Source of the DNA: Afipia sp. GAS231
Lineage (GTDB): Bacteria; Pseudomonadota; Alphaproteobacteria; Rhizobiales; Xanthobacteraceae
DNA length: 64,000 nucleotides
Direction: 5' to 3'
NCBI RefSeq assembly: GCF_900103365.1
Contig: NZ_LT629703.1
Coordinates: 6,000,501-6,064,500, forward strand
Positions 17,201 to 24,692 of the stretch are shown here, one piece after another; within the stretch, counting starts at the first letter, position 1, and each line of letters begins with the position of its first letter. A program made the position numbers and the translations under genes. The notes under the pieces are model-generated. The model saw only the letters and a list, made by a program, of their open reading frames with translations, was not told the origin of the DNA and did not search any database.

Positions 17201-17580
17201 CGCTGTTCGGCATCGTGCTCCGGAAGGGTTATGGCTTGGGTGCCCAGGCGATGATCGGCGGCGGCTTCCACGCCTCGTTCTTCACCGTGGCGTGGCCGAC
17301 CGGCGAGTTCGGCGGCATGGGCCTCGAAGGCTATGTGCGGCTCGGCTTCCGCAAGGAGATGGAAGCGATCGCCGATCCCACTGAGCGCGAGAACTGGTAC
17401 AAGGCCAAGGTCGCCGAGATGTACGACAGGGGCAAGGCGCTCTCGATCGCCTCGGTGCTGGAGATCGACGAAGTGATCGATCCCGCGGATACAAGGCACT
17501 GGATCATGTCCGGCCTGCGCTCGGTACCGAAGCCGGAAGCGCGCACGGAGAAAAAGCGGCCGTGTATCGACGCGTGGTGA
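14251..17580 (+). CDS. Single-chain biotin-dependent acyl-CoA carboxylase (BC-BCCP-CT fusion)
   Basis: The 1109-residue polypeptide carries all three activities. Biotin carboxylase occupies about residues 1-455 (LLIANRGEIAIRI; KAIAGGGGRGMR ATP loop; ECTIQRRNQK; ANPRLQVEHTVTE). The biotinyl domain lies near 505-575 with ESMKMEH and the biotinylated lysine at K538. Carboxyltransferase spans about 600-1095 (YDYTVLAGTQGHMNHKK; FLQLCDAFDIPIVSLCDTPGFMVG). Most alphaproteobacterial acyl-CoA carboxylases split these over two subunits. The architecture and length resemble the single-chain long-chain acyl-CoA carboxylases known from mycobacteria. The ATG at 14251 begins directly at the BC domain. It lies 30 bases after the ABC operon, so it is probably co-transcribed. 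The acyl-CoA substrate is not determined. Confidence 0.92.
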   Translation: MSFQKLLIANRGEIAIRIARAASETGLESVAIYPADDALSLHVRTADEPHEIPGRGARAYLDIEAVVAAAKATGCDALHPGYGFLSENSALARRCAEEGIVFIGPSPEALDLFGDKGQAKALAKQCRVPIIEGTEGATSLDDVKAFFNSLGEGAAVMIKAIAGGGGRGMRIVDDASKLEEAYARCQSEAKAAFGSDGVYVERLIRNARHIEVQIICDHHGAISHLWERECTIQRRNQKLIEVAPSPSLSESLRTRIIDAAKELAAAANYRNLGTFEFLVDNEAQGKDRGDDKAFAFIEANPRLQVEHTVTEAVLGIDLVQAQLAVADGATLGSLGLAQAYIPKPRGYAMQLRVNMEVMDETGATKPTGGTLSMFDLPSGPGVRVDTFGYSGYKTSAAFDSLLAKVIVHAPGGKWPDVVQKAQRSLREFRIGGVATNIPFLAAILAHPDFAANHVSTGFIDGHAAELVAAAKETTAETLLADAGSAAENGAPVTEIPATGPAGSVPVPAPLQGTIVAIEVREGDLVRPGQQIAVLESMKMEHLVTAPHGGKVTKVIAGVGVTLMQDEAILYLEPAEIDAHDVIEEETVDLDHIRPDLAEMIARHAITLDENRPASVERRRKTNQRTARENVAQLVDEGSFVEYGSLAIAAQRRRRKVDDLIMNTPADGLISGVATVNAEKFGPEAARCMVISYDYTVLAGTQGHMNHKKIDRMLSLTEQWKLPLVFYAEGGGGRPGDTDRLGLTGLDGPSFVQFARLSGLVPVVGVVSGYCFAGNAAMLGCCDVIIATKNASIGMGGPAMIEGGGLGVYHPAEVGPVSFQSPNGVIDILVEDEEEATSVAQKYLSYFQGAVKDWKAPDQRLLRRAIPENRLRVYDIRNVIDGLADEGSVLEIRRDFGVGMITAFIRIEGKPFGLIANNPKHLGGAIDAAAGDKAGRFLQLCDAFDIPIVSLCDTPGFMVGPEAEKTAIVRHVARMFVTGASITVPLFGIVLRKGYGLGAQAMIGGGFHASFFTVAWPTGEFGGMGLEGYVRLGFRKEMEAIADPTERENWYKAKVAEMYDRGKALSIASVLEIDEVIDPADTRHWIMSGLRSVPKPEARTEKKRPCIDAW

Positions 17581-17588
17581 CTATCCTT

Positions 17589-17718
17589 ACCTCTCCCGCT
17601 TGCGGGGGAGGTCGGCGCTCGCATAGCGAGCGACGGGTGGGGGAAGCTCTATCCACACGACGAGCCGTTTCGCGGATGCACCCCCACCCCGACCCTCCCC
17701 CGCAAGCCGGAGAGGGGG
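17589..17718. repeat. Inverted intergenic repeat, family C, copy 1 (CTCCCGCTTGCGGGGGAGG)
   Basis: The left arm has CTCTCCCGCTTGCGGGGGAG and the right arm CTCCCCCGCAAGCCGGAGAG, with GGGTGGGGG and its complement inside. It separates the 3' ends of two convergent genes and could terminate both. A second copy is at 36701-36834. Confidence 0.88.
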
Positions 17719-17736
17719 CGCAGGCACCGAATGCAA

Positions 17737-19341
17737 TCACCCCAATCTCAACTCCGCATACCCCTTCGCCGCGACCTCGTCGCACCTTGCGCGATACGCC
17801 GGTGCGCTGCCGCTATAGCGGGCGATGATGCGGGTCTGTTTGCCTTCGACGTTGGAGTTGATGCCGGTCATCCAGGAATTGACCTCGTTGGATAGCAGCC
17901 CGACGCCGAGCGCCTTGACGTGATCGGTCCATGACGTCACGCCCTCCGGCGTCGCTTCCAGCAGCGTCAGCTTGCTGGCCTGCGCAAACCGCACCAGCCC
18001 GGTGACCCAGTCGACGCTGTATTCGATGCTGCGCGGGATATTGCCGAGTGCGGTGTGCGGCCCCATCAGCATCATCATGTTCGGGAATTCGTGGACCATG
18101 ATGCCGAGATAGGTCTCCGGGCCTTTCTTCCACTTGTCCTTCAGTCGTGCGCCGTGCAGCCCGCGGAAATCGATCTTGTCGAACGCGCCGGTGAGAGCAT
18201 CGAAACCGGTGGCATAGATGATGATGTCGAACTCGAACTCTCCAGCGCTGGTCTTGATACCCGCAGCGGTGATGCGCTCGATCGGCGTCTCCGTGATGTC
18301 GACGAACTCGACATTGTCGCGGTTGTAGACCTCGTAATAAAACGTCTCCAGCGGCAGCCGGCGCGTGCCAAAGCCATGGTTTTTCGGAATCAGCTTCTCG
18401 GCCACCGCCTGATTCTTCACCCGCTGCCGGATCTTGCGCGCGACGAAATCGGAGATCGTCGCGTTGGCCTTGCGGTCGGTCAGGATGTCCTTGAAGTTGC
18501 CCTGCCAGATGCCGAAACCGCGTTCGCCATAGAGCTTCTCGTAAAACGCCTCGCGTTCCTCGTCGGTCACCTCGAACGCCCCGCGCGGGTCCGGCGTGTG
18601 CAGGAAACAGGCAAAGGTTTCCTGGCAACGCGCGAACATCTCGGGGTAGCCGGCCTTGATCTGCTTCTGGGTCTCGGCGTCGATCTTGCCGTTGTGCAGC
18701 GGCGCGCACCAGTTCGGCGTGCGCTGGAACACGGTGAGGTGCCCGACTTGCCCGGCAATGGTCTGGATCGTCTGTACACCGGTGGCGCCGGTGCCGATCA
18801 CCGCGACGCGCTTGCCGGCGAAATCCACCGGCTCATGCGGCCATCGCGCGGTATGAAACGACTGCCCCTTGAAATCGTCGCGCCCCTCGATGCGCGGCAG
18901 CGTCGGCGTCGACAGCGGGCCGATCGCGGTGATCAGGAACCGCGTATCGAAGCTGCTGCCGTCCTCGAGCGTAACGGTCCAGCTCCGCGAATCCTCATTA
19001 AAGGTCGCAGCAGTAACCCGGCTCTTGAACTGGATGTCGCGGCGCAGGTCGAACTTGTCGGCGACGTGGTTGAGATAGCGCAGCGTTTCCGGCTGGCCGG
19101 CGAAATGCTCGGACCAGTCCCATTCCTCCAGCAGTTCCTTGGAAAACGAATAGCCGTAGGAATAGCTTTCCGAATCGAAGCGCGCCCCGGGATAGCGGTT
19201 CCAGTACCAGGTGCCGCCGACATTGGTGCCGGCCTCGAACACCCGCACGCGCAGGCCCAGTTCGCGCAGCCGGTAGAGCTGATACATGCCCGACATGCCC
19301 GCGCCGATGATGATGGCGTCGAAATCCGGAATTGGCGTCAC
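17737..19341 (-). CDS. FAD/NADPH-dependent Baeyer-Villiger-type monooxygenase
   Basis: This flavoprotein of about 534 residues has the N-terminal FAD site DAIIIGAGMSGMYQ, the [19 protein letters not shown] block, the Baeyer-Villiger fingerprint FKGQSFHTARWP, and a second Rossmann site VAVIGTGATGVQ for NADPH. These identify a class B monooxygenase of the cyclohexanone/phenylacetone monooxygenase type, converting ketones to esters or lactones. The GTG at 19341 gives an N-terminus two residues before PIPDFD; a TTG at 19365 is a possible longer start. It is divergent from a cytochrome P450, which suggests oxidative attack on one hydrophobic ketone or terpenoid-like compound. Confidence 0.9.
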   Translation of the reverse strand: MTPIPDFDAIIIGAGMSGMYQLYRLRELGLRVRVFEAGTNVGGTWYWNRYPGARFDSESYSYGYSFSKELLEEWDWSEHFAGQPETLRYLNHVADKFDLRRDIQFKSRVTAATFNEDSRSWTVTLEDGSSFDTRFLITAIGPLSTPTLPRIEGRDDFKGQSFHTARWPHEPVDFAGKRVAVIGTGATGVQTIQTIAGQVGHLTVFQRTPNWCAPLHNGKIDAETQKQIKAGYPEMFARCQETFACFLHTPDPRGAFEVTDEEREAFYEKLYGERGFGIWQGNFKDILTDRKANATISDFVARKIRQRVKNQAVAEKLIPKNHGFGTRRLPLETFYYEVYNRDNVEFVDITETPIERITAAGIKTSAGEFEFDIIIYATGFDALTGAFDKIDFRGLHGARLKDKWKKGPETYLGIMVHEFPNMMMLMGPHTALGNIPRSIEYSVDWVTGLVRFAQASKLTLLEATPEGVTSWTDHVKALGVGLLSNEVNSWMTGINSNVEGKQTRIIARYSGSAPAYRARCDEVAAKGYAELRLG

Positions 19342-19530
19342 TCCCGAGATTATGGTTGGCGCCAAAACTATCCGGTCTCACGCCCGTGGACAAACCCCGC
19401 CTCTGCGCGTGGCAGGGTTGCAGGTTTGCCGCCGGTCGGTCCAAGCCGGCTTTACTCAAGCCCGCATCTGCCCCTATCGTCGGGATCGGGATCGCCCGCC
19501 AAGCGGCGACTGAACAAGGGGAGGGAAGCG

Positions 19531-20757
19531 ATGGCCCAGGCGCAGCAGCGCAAGCTGAGCTCGATCGACGTCAGCGACCCCCGGCTTTATCAGGACGACA
19601 CCTGGCACGAGCTATTCGCACAACTGCGCCGTGACGATCCCGTGCATTATTGCGAGGCTTCGCCTTTTGGGCCGTATTGGTCGGTGACGCGATACGACGA
19701 CATTTTTGCGGTCGAACTCGACCATGCGAATTATTCGTCGAGTTCCGAGCTTGGCGGCATCCAGATCACGGACCAGCCGAAAGGGCGGGAGATTCCGAAC
19801 TTCCTCCGGATGGACCCGCCCGGCCACACCGCGCATCGGCGCACGGTAGCCCCGATCGTGGCGCCTTCTCATCTCGCCAATTTCGAGCCGCTGATCCGCA
19901 AGCGGACATCAGACGTGCTGGACGCACTGCCGCGCAACCAGACCTTCGACTGGGCCGAGCGCGTCTCGACCGACCTGACCAACATGATGCTGGCGACCCT
20001 GTTCGATTTTCCCTGGGAAGATCGCATGAAGCTGACCTGGTGGTCGGATGTCGCGATCGCCAATGTGAATTCGCCCGAGGCCGTGGTGCATTCCGACGAC
20101 GAGCGGTTGGCCGAACTGACCAAGATGGCGGACTATTTCCGCAAATTGTGGGATTCGCGTGCGGCAGCGCCGCCGGCGTTCGATCTGATCTCGATGCTGT
20201 CGCATTCCGAAGCAACACGAAACCTGCAGGCGCGCGAATTCATCGGCACCATCGCGCTCCTGATCGTCGGCGGCAACGACACCACCCGCAATTCCATGAC
20301 CGGCGGGCTGATGGCGCTGGTGGAAAACCCTGATCAATTCGAGCTGCTGCGCGGGCGGCGCGAACTGGTGCCGAGCCTCGTCTCCGAGATCATCCGCTAC
20401 TACACGCCGGTGCTGCACATGCGCCGCACCGCGCGCGCCGACGTCGAACTCGCCGGCCGCAGCATCGCCAAAGGCGACAAGGTGGTGATGTGGTACATCT
20501 CCGGCAACCGCGACGAAGGCAAGATCGACCGGGCGGACCAGTTCATCATCGACCGCGCCAAACCGCGCCAGCATCTCGCCTTCGGCGCCGGCATCCACCG
20601 CTGTGTCGGCGACCGCCTCGCCGAACAGCAGATCCGCATCCTCTGGGAGGAAATTTTGGCGCGCGAATTGCGTTTCGAGATCATGGGTCCGCCGCAACGG
20701 CTGTATTCGAATTTCATCCGCGGGATAAGGTCGTTGCCGGTGAGGATTGTGAGCTGA
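19531..20757 (+). CDS. Cytochrome P450
   Basis: The 408-residue soluble bacterial P450 has the I-helix oxygen-binding motif GGNDTTRN, the K-helix EIIR (ExxR), and the haem-binding loop FGAGIHRCVG with the thiolate ligand C358. Length and the absence of a membrane anchor are normal for bacterial class I enzymes that need a separate ferredoxin and reductase; neither is adjacent. GGGGAGGGAAG precedes the ATG at 19531. It is divergent from the Baeyer-Villiger enzyme, with 189 bases between them. The substrate is unknown. Confidence 0.93.
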   Translation: MAQAQQRKLSSIDVSDPRLYQDDTWHELFAQLRRDDPVHYCEASPFGPYWSVTRYDDIFAVELDHANYSSSSELGGIQITDQPKGREIPNFLRMDPPGHTAHRRTVAPIVAPSHLANFEPLIRKRTSDVLDALPRNQTFDWAERVSTDLTNMMLATLFDFPWEDRMKLTWWSDVAIANVNSPEAVVHSDDERLAELTKMADYFRKLWDSRAAAPPAFDLISMLSHSEATRNLQAREFIGTIALLIVGGNDTTRNSMTGGLMALVENPDQFELLRGRRELVPSLVSEIIRYYTPVLHMRRTARADVELAGRSIAKGDKVVMWYISGNRDEGKIDRADQFIIDRAKPRQHLAFGAGIHRCVGDRLAEQQIRILWEEILARELRFEIMGPPQRLYSNFIRGIRSLPVRIVS

Positions 20758-20766
20758 AACATCCGC

Positions 20767-20853
20767 CGTCATTGCGAGGAGCGAAGCGACGAAGCAATCC
20801 AGTCTTTGCCGCGAAAAGGAAGACTGGATTGCTTCGCTACGCTCGCAATGACG
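20767..20853. repeat. Palindromic intergenic repeat, family A, copy 3
   Basis: CGTCATTGCGAGGAGCGAAG ... CTCGCAATGACG hairpin, ending 20 bases before the GIY-YIG gene. Together with copy 4 at 21182 it brackets that gene. Confidence 0.9.
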
Positions 20854-20873
20854 GTGGCTAGACGGAAGCTCTG

Positions 20874-21161
20874 ATGAAGCAGCCCTGCGTATATATGATG
20901 ACGAACAAGCGGAATGGAACGATCTACGTGGGTGTCACCTCCGATTTGCCAAAACGGGCTTTCGAGCATCGAGAGGGGGTAGTGAAAGGCTTTTCGAAAA
21001 AGTACGGTTGCAAGATGCTGGTTTGGTATGAGTTGCATGAAACAATGGTTGACGCGATCACACGAGAAAAGCAGATCAAGGCTGGCAGTCGCGCAAGGAA
21101 ACTGGAACTGATTGAGGCTATGAATCCCGAGTGGAATGACCTCTATGAGAATCTCATTTGA
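20874..21161 (+). CDS. Small GIY-YIG nuclease-fold protein
   Basis: The 95-residue protein is a stand-alone GIY-YIG domain. CVYMMTNKRNGTIYVGVTSDLPKRAFEHREG carries the VYM...YVG pair in place of GIY...YIG, the conserved Arg in LPKR, the His of EH, and a glutamate-rich C-terminal helix (EKQIKAG; NPEWNDLYE). The superfamily cleaves DNA with a single metal. Small free-standing members are common in rhizobia and have no settled function. GGAAG precedes the ATG. The gene lies exactly between two palindromic repeats, with a more AT-rich composition than its neighbours, which suggests acquisition together with or by way of the repeats. Confidence 0.88.
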   Translation: MKQPCVYMMTNKRNGTIYVGVTSDLPKRAFEHREGVVKGFSKKYGCKMLVWYELHETMVDAITREKQIKAGSRARKLELIEAMNPEWNDLYENLI

Positions 21162-21181
21162 GCCAGCCCGAGACCTATCCC

Positions 21182-21269
21182 CGTCATTGCGAGCGAAGCG
21201 AAGCAATCCAGCCTTGCCGCAACGAAGAAAGAACTGGATTGCTTCGTCGCTGCGCTCCTCGCAATGACG
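21182..21269. repeat. Palindromic intergenic repeat, family A, copy 4
   Basis: CGTCATTGCGAGCGAAGCGA ... CTCCTCGCAATGACG hairpin; relative to copy 3 the short and long arms are exchanged, so the element is in the opposite orientation. It begins 21 bases after the GIY-YIG stop and ends 23 bases before the GMC oxidoreductase start. Confidence 0.9.
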
Positions 21270-21292
21270 GAAGTAAGATCTAAGGGACAAGA

Positions 21293-22894
21293 ATGAAGCA
21301 CGAACCCGTTGACGTCCTGATCATTGGTGCCGGCGCATCCGGCGCCGCGGTGGCGTGGAGTCTGGCCGATACCAAGATGCACATCCTTTGTCTCGACCAG
21401 GGCGACTGGATGAAGTCGTCGGAATATCCGAGCACGGGGCGCGACTGGGAGGCGAAGTTCTACGGCGAATGGTCGACCAGCCCTAACATCCGCGCGCGGC
21501 CCGAGGACTATCCGATCAACGACGACAACTCGCCGATCAAGGTCGTCAACTTCAACGGCGTCGGCGGTTCGACAGTCATGTACACCGCGCACTGGCCACG
21601 GCTGCACCCCTCGGATTTCAAGGTCAAGACGCTCGACGGCGTCGCTGACGACTGGCCGATCGATTACGATGCACTCGCCCCGTTCTTCGAGGAGAACGAC
21701 CGGATGATGGGCGTATCGGGGCTATCAGGCGATCCGCTTTCGCCGCTGACGCACCCACCGATGCCGCCGCAGCCGCTCGGGCTCTCCGGTCCGGTGATCG
21801 GCAAGGCCATGAACAAACTCGGCTGGCACTGGTGGCCGTCGGATACGACGGTCGCGACGATGGACTACGAAGGTCGCGCCCGCTGCATTAATCTCGGCCA
21901 TTGCACGCCGGCCTGCGCGCAAGGCGCCAAAGCCTCGACCGACATCACCTATTGGCCGGCGGCGTTGCGCGCCGGGGTCGAACTGCGCACGCATTGCCGG
22001 GTGCGCGAGATCACGACCAACGAGGACGGCATGGCCTCCGGCGTGATCTATTACGACAAGGACGGCGTCGAACAGTTTCAGCCGGCCGAGGTCGTCATCA
22101 TCGCCTGCAATGGCGTCGGTACACCGCGGCTGCTGCTGAATTCGAAGTCAGAGCGTTTCCCGAATGGGCTTGCCAATTCGTCCGGCCTGGTCGGCAAGAA
22201 CCTGATGTTCCATCCCTATGCGCAGACCTACGGCTTCGTGCAGGAGCCGACCGACAGCAACCGCGCGCCGCCGACCTGTCTCTGGAGCAAGGAGTTCTAC
22301 GACACCGATCTGTCGCGCGGCTTCGTCCGTGGCTACGGCATCCAGTTCGGCCGCGGCGCAGGACCGGTATTCGAGGCCGTCGCGAGCGAGCAGAAGGGCA
22401 TTTTGCCGTGGGGCGCGGATCATCACCGCGTTTTCCGCCGGCTCAACGGCCATCGCATCGGCGTCTCCGCCATCTGCGAGGATTTGCCCGAGGAGCACAA
22501 CCGGGTCACGCTCGATCCGGTGCTCAGGGATAGCCACGGCATTCCGGCGCCGAAGATCGATTACACGATCAGCGAGAACAGCCGGAAGATGATGGAGCAT
22601 GGCCTGGCGCGCGGCCGCGAGATTCTCGAAGCCGCCGGTGCTACCGACATCTGCATCAACAACCCGATCCCCTGGGGCGGCTGGCATCTGCTCGGCACCG
22701 CGCGCATGGGTACCGACCCGGCGCGCTCGGTGGTGAACGAATGGGGCCGCTCGCACGACGTGAAAAATCTGTTCATCGTCGACGGCAGCGTGTTTGTCAC
22801 CTCGGGCGGCGTCAACCCGACCTCCACCATTCAAGCCGTTGCGCTCTACATCGCCGACCAGATGAAGCAGCGCCTCGCCAATTTGTTCGATTGA
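21293..22894 (+). CDS. GMC family FAD oxidoreductase
   Basis: The 533-residue enzyme has the N-terminal FAD fold VDVLIIGAGASGAAVAWSLAD, the second GMC block FNGVGGSTVMYTAHWPR, a conserved CTPACAQGAKAS stretch, and the C-terminal substrate/active-site region GWHLLGTARMG and FIVDGSVFVTSGGVNPTSTIQA containing the His/Asn pair of the family. These enzymes oxidise alcohols, polyols or aldose-type sugars. The next gene encodes a small partner like subunit 3 of gluconate 2-dehydrogenase, so this is probably the catalytic subunit of a membrane-linked dehydrogenase that passes electrons to the respiratory chain. No signal peptide is seen. Confidence 0.9.
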   Translation: MKHEPVDVLIIGAGASGAAVAWSLADTKMHILCLDQGDWMKSSEYPSTGRDWEAKFYGEWSTSPNIRARPEDYPINDDNSPIKVVNFNGVGGSTVMYTAHWPRLHPSDFKVKTLDGVADDWPIDYDALAPFFEENDRMMGVSGLSGDPLSPLTHPPMPPQPLGLSGPVIGKAMNKLGWHWWPSDTTVATMDYEGRARCINLGHCTPACAQGAKASTDITYWPAALRAGVELRTHCRVREITTNEDGMASGVIYYDKDGVEQFQPAEVVIIACNGVGTPRLLLNSKSERFPNGLANSSGLVGKNLMFHPYAQTYGFVQEPTDSNRAPPTCLWSKEFYDTDLSRGFVRGYGIQFGRGAGPVFEAVASEQKGILPWGADHHRVFRRLNGHRIGVSAICEDLPEEHNRVTLDPVLRDSHGIPAPKIDYTISENSRKMMEHGLARGREILEAAGATDICINNPIPWGGWHLLGTARMGTDPARSVVNEWGRSHDVKNLFIVDGSVFVTSGGVNPTSTIQAVALYIADQMKQRLANLFD

Positions 22895-22901
22895 GGAAAT
22901 G

Positions 22902-23348
22902 ATGTCCGAACCAGCTTTGACCCAGCGCCAGCGGGACGACCTCCGAACCGTTGCCGGCATGATCATTCCCGCGAGCGACGAGTTCAAGGTGCCCGGTGCC
23001 GACGATGCGGTAATTCAGGCCGACATCCTCAGCACGCTCGGCCGCGATACGTCTCTGGTCATTGCGGCGCTCGATCATCTCGCGGACCTCGCAGGCAAGC
23101 CGCTCGCTGAACTCGATCAGGCGCAACAGGACAAGATTGCCAGCGAATTCCGCACCACCGGCGGCGGGGCCGCCGCGACGCTCGTCCGCGTCGTGCTGCA
23201 ATGTTACTACCGCGACGACCGGGTGTTGCGTTCGCTCGGACTGGAGCTGCGCGCGCCGTTTCCGCAGGGTTATACGCTGGAGCAGGGCGATTGGTCGCTG
23301 CTCGATCCGGTCAAGGCCCGGCCGCCAAGCTTGCGTCGGGCGCAATAG
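22902..23348 (+). CDS. Gluconate 2-dehydrogenase subunit 3-like protein
   Basis: This small protein of 148 residues has the segment LRTVAGMIIPASDEFKVPGADDA followed by helical repeats, the pattern of gluconate 2-dehydrogenase subunit 3 proteins. These accompany GMC dehydrogenase catalytic subunits and may aid export or assembly. Unlike many family members it shows no twin-arginine signal. The two adjacent ATGs at 22899 and 22902 share GAGGAA; the second has better spacing. It follows the GMC gene by seven bases, so the pair forms an operon. Confidence 0.7.
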   Translation: MSEPALTQRQRDDLRTVAGMIIPASDEFKVPGADDAVIQADILSTLGRDTSLVIAALDHLADLAGKPLAELDQAQQDKIASEFRTTGGGAAATLVRVVLQCYYRDDRVLRSLGLELRAPFPQGYTLEQGDWSLLDPVKARPPSLRRAQ

Positions 23349-23433
23349 GGGGCGGGGCAGCCTTGCGCCCGGCGCGGAGGCTCTTGCGGCGGCGGAATTC
23401 GGCCACCATCTGAGGTGACCGAAGGAATTCGCC

Positions 23434-24459
23434 ATGCTGGATGTTACCTCAGATATTGCCGGTGACGGGCTATCGCCGGACGCGACCGAGCCCACGCCTG
23501 CGAACGACCAGGCGTTGCTGGATGCCTATTCCAACGCCGTGATCGGCGTGACCGAGCGCGTCGGACCGGCCGTGGTCCGTGTCGAAACCGGCCCTAAAGT
23601 GCGTACCGCCCGCGAGCGCGGCGGGCTCGGTTCCGGGATCGTGATTTCGCCGGACGGGCTGGTGCTGACCAACAGCCACGTGGTCGGCACATCCAAGGAG
23701 ATCAGGCTGCGCGACACCGAGGGCTTTGTCACCGATGCCCACGTGCTCGGCCAGGATCCCGACACCGACCTGGCCTTGTTGCGGGCCGACGGCGCGCGTG
23801 ATCTGCCCTATGCCTCGCTCGGCAATTCCAAGAGCCTGCGCCGCGGCCAGCTCGTGGTCGCGATCGGCAATCCCTTAGGCTTTGAATCGACGGTGACCGC
23901 CGGCGTGGTGTCGGCGCTCGGCCGCTCGATCCGCTCGGTGAGCGGGCGCACCATCGAAGACGTGATCCAGACCGACGCCGCGCTCAACCCCGGCAATTCG
24001 GGCGGGCCGCTGGTGTCGTCATCGTCGGAGGTGATCGGCATCAATACCGCGATCATCAACGGCGCGCAGGGCATCTGCTTTGCGGTGGCCAGCAACACCG
24101 CGCAGTTCGTGCTGTCGGAGATCATCCGCCACGGCTATGTCCGGCGCGCCTATATCGGCGTCGCCGGCCAGACCGCGCCGGTCCCGCGGCGGCATGCGGT
24201 GGTCGCCGGCGTCGACAACGCGATGGGTGCGCTGCTGGCGCAGATCGAGCCGGACAGTCCGGCGGCGAAGGCGGGTCTGTTGCCGGGCGATGTCGTGATC
24301 AAGCTCGACGGCGTCGAGATCAATGGCGTCGACGATTTGATCCGCGTACTCGACCGCGACCGCATCAGCCGCACGCTCGCGATGGACGTGCTGCGCATGG
24401 GCCGCCTGCGCGCGATCGACATTCACCCGATCGAACGCAAGAAGGCGGCAAGGCAGTAA
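23434..24459 (+). CDS. HtrA/DegP-type trypsin-like serine protease with one PDZ domain
   Basis: The 341-residue protease has the triad in family order: H82 in LTNSHVVG, D112 in DTDLALL, and S189 in NPGNSGGPL. A C-terminal PDZ domain follows (about 245-335), with the ligand-binding stretch GALLAQIEPDSPAAKAGLLPGDVVIKLDG. HtrA proteases degrade misfolded proteins, usually in the periplasm. No convincing signal peptide or membrane anchor precedes the domain, so this copy may be cytoplasmic or the true N-terminus may be missed. GAAGGAATT precedes the ATG at 23434. Confidence 0.9.
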   Translation: MLDVTSDIAGDGLSPDATEPTPANDQALLDAYSNAVIGVTERVGPAVVRVETGPKVRTARERGGLGSGIVISPDGLVLTNSHVVGTSKEIRLRDTEGFVTDAHVLGQDPDTDLALLRADGARDLPYASLGNSKSLRRGQLVVAIGNPLGFESTVTAGVVSALGRSIRSVSGRTIEDVIQTDAALNPGNSGGPLVSSSSEVIGINTAIINGAQGICFAVASNTAQFVLSEIIRHGYVRRAYIGVAGQTAPVPRRHAVVAGVDNAMGALLAQIEPDSPAAKAGLLPGDVVIKLDGVEINGVDDLIRVLDRDRISRTLAMDVLRMGRLRAIDIHPIERKKAARQ

Positions 24460-24467
24460 TGCTAGAC

Positions 24468-24566
24468 CCTCATGTTGAGGAGCCGCGAAGCAGCGTCTCG
24501 AACCATGAGGGCCCGTATGCGGCCGTCCTTCGAGACGCAGGCTTCGCCTGCTCCTCAGGATGAGGA
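24468..24566. repeat. Palindromic intergenic repeat, family B, copy 1
   Basis: CCTCATGTTGAGGAGCCGCG ... GCCTGCTCCTCAGGATGAGG forms a hairpin with nested GTCTCGAA/TTCGAGAC arms. It follows the HtrA stop by eight bases. Related copies lie at 46895 (full) and 36907 (fragment). Confidence 0.85.
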
Positions 24567-24591
24567 GAAGCGGAGATGCTTTCGGGGAAGC

Positions 24592-24676
24592 CGTCATTGC
24601 GAGCGAAGCGAAGCAATCCAGTCTTTCTTTTTCGGTAAGACTGGATTGCTTCGTCGCTACGCTCCTCGCAATGACG
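24592..24676. repeat. Palindromic intergenic repeat, family A, copy 5
   Basis: CGTCATTGCGAGCGAAGCGA ... GCTCCTCGCAATGACG hairpin between the convergent ends of the HtrA gene and the alpha/beta hydrolase gene, directly after a family B repeat. Confidence 0.9.
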
Positions 24677-24692
24677 GCGGAGAGACCGATAT

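Noticed and set aside
18055..20757. 900-codon plus-strand frame extending the P450 gene upstream
   Set aside because: The first 492 codons lie opposite the Baeyer-Villiger gene and have arginine/leucine-rich shadow composition. The P450 family starts at the ATG 19531 with a proper ribosome binding site.
20767..24676. CRISPR-like array suggested by recurring CGTCATTGCGAG sequences
   Set aside because: Copies are far apart, palindromic, irregularly spaced and separated by genes, with no spacer-repeat alternation and no cas genes.
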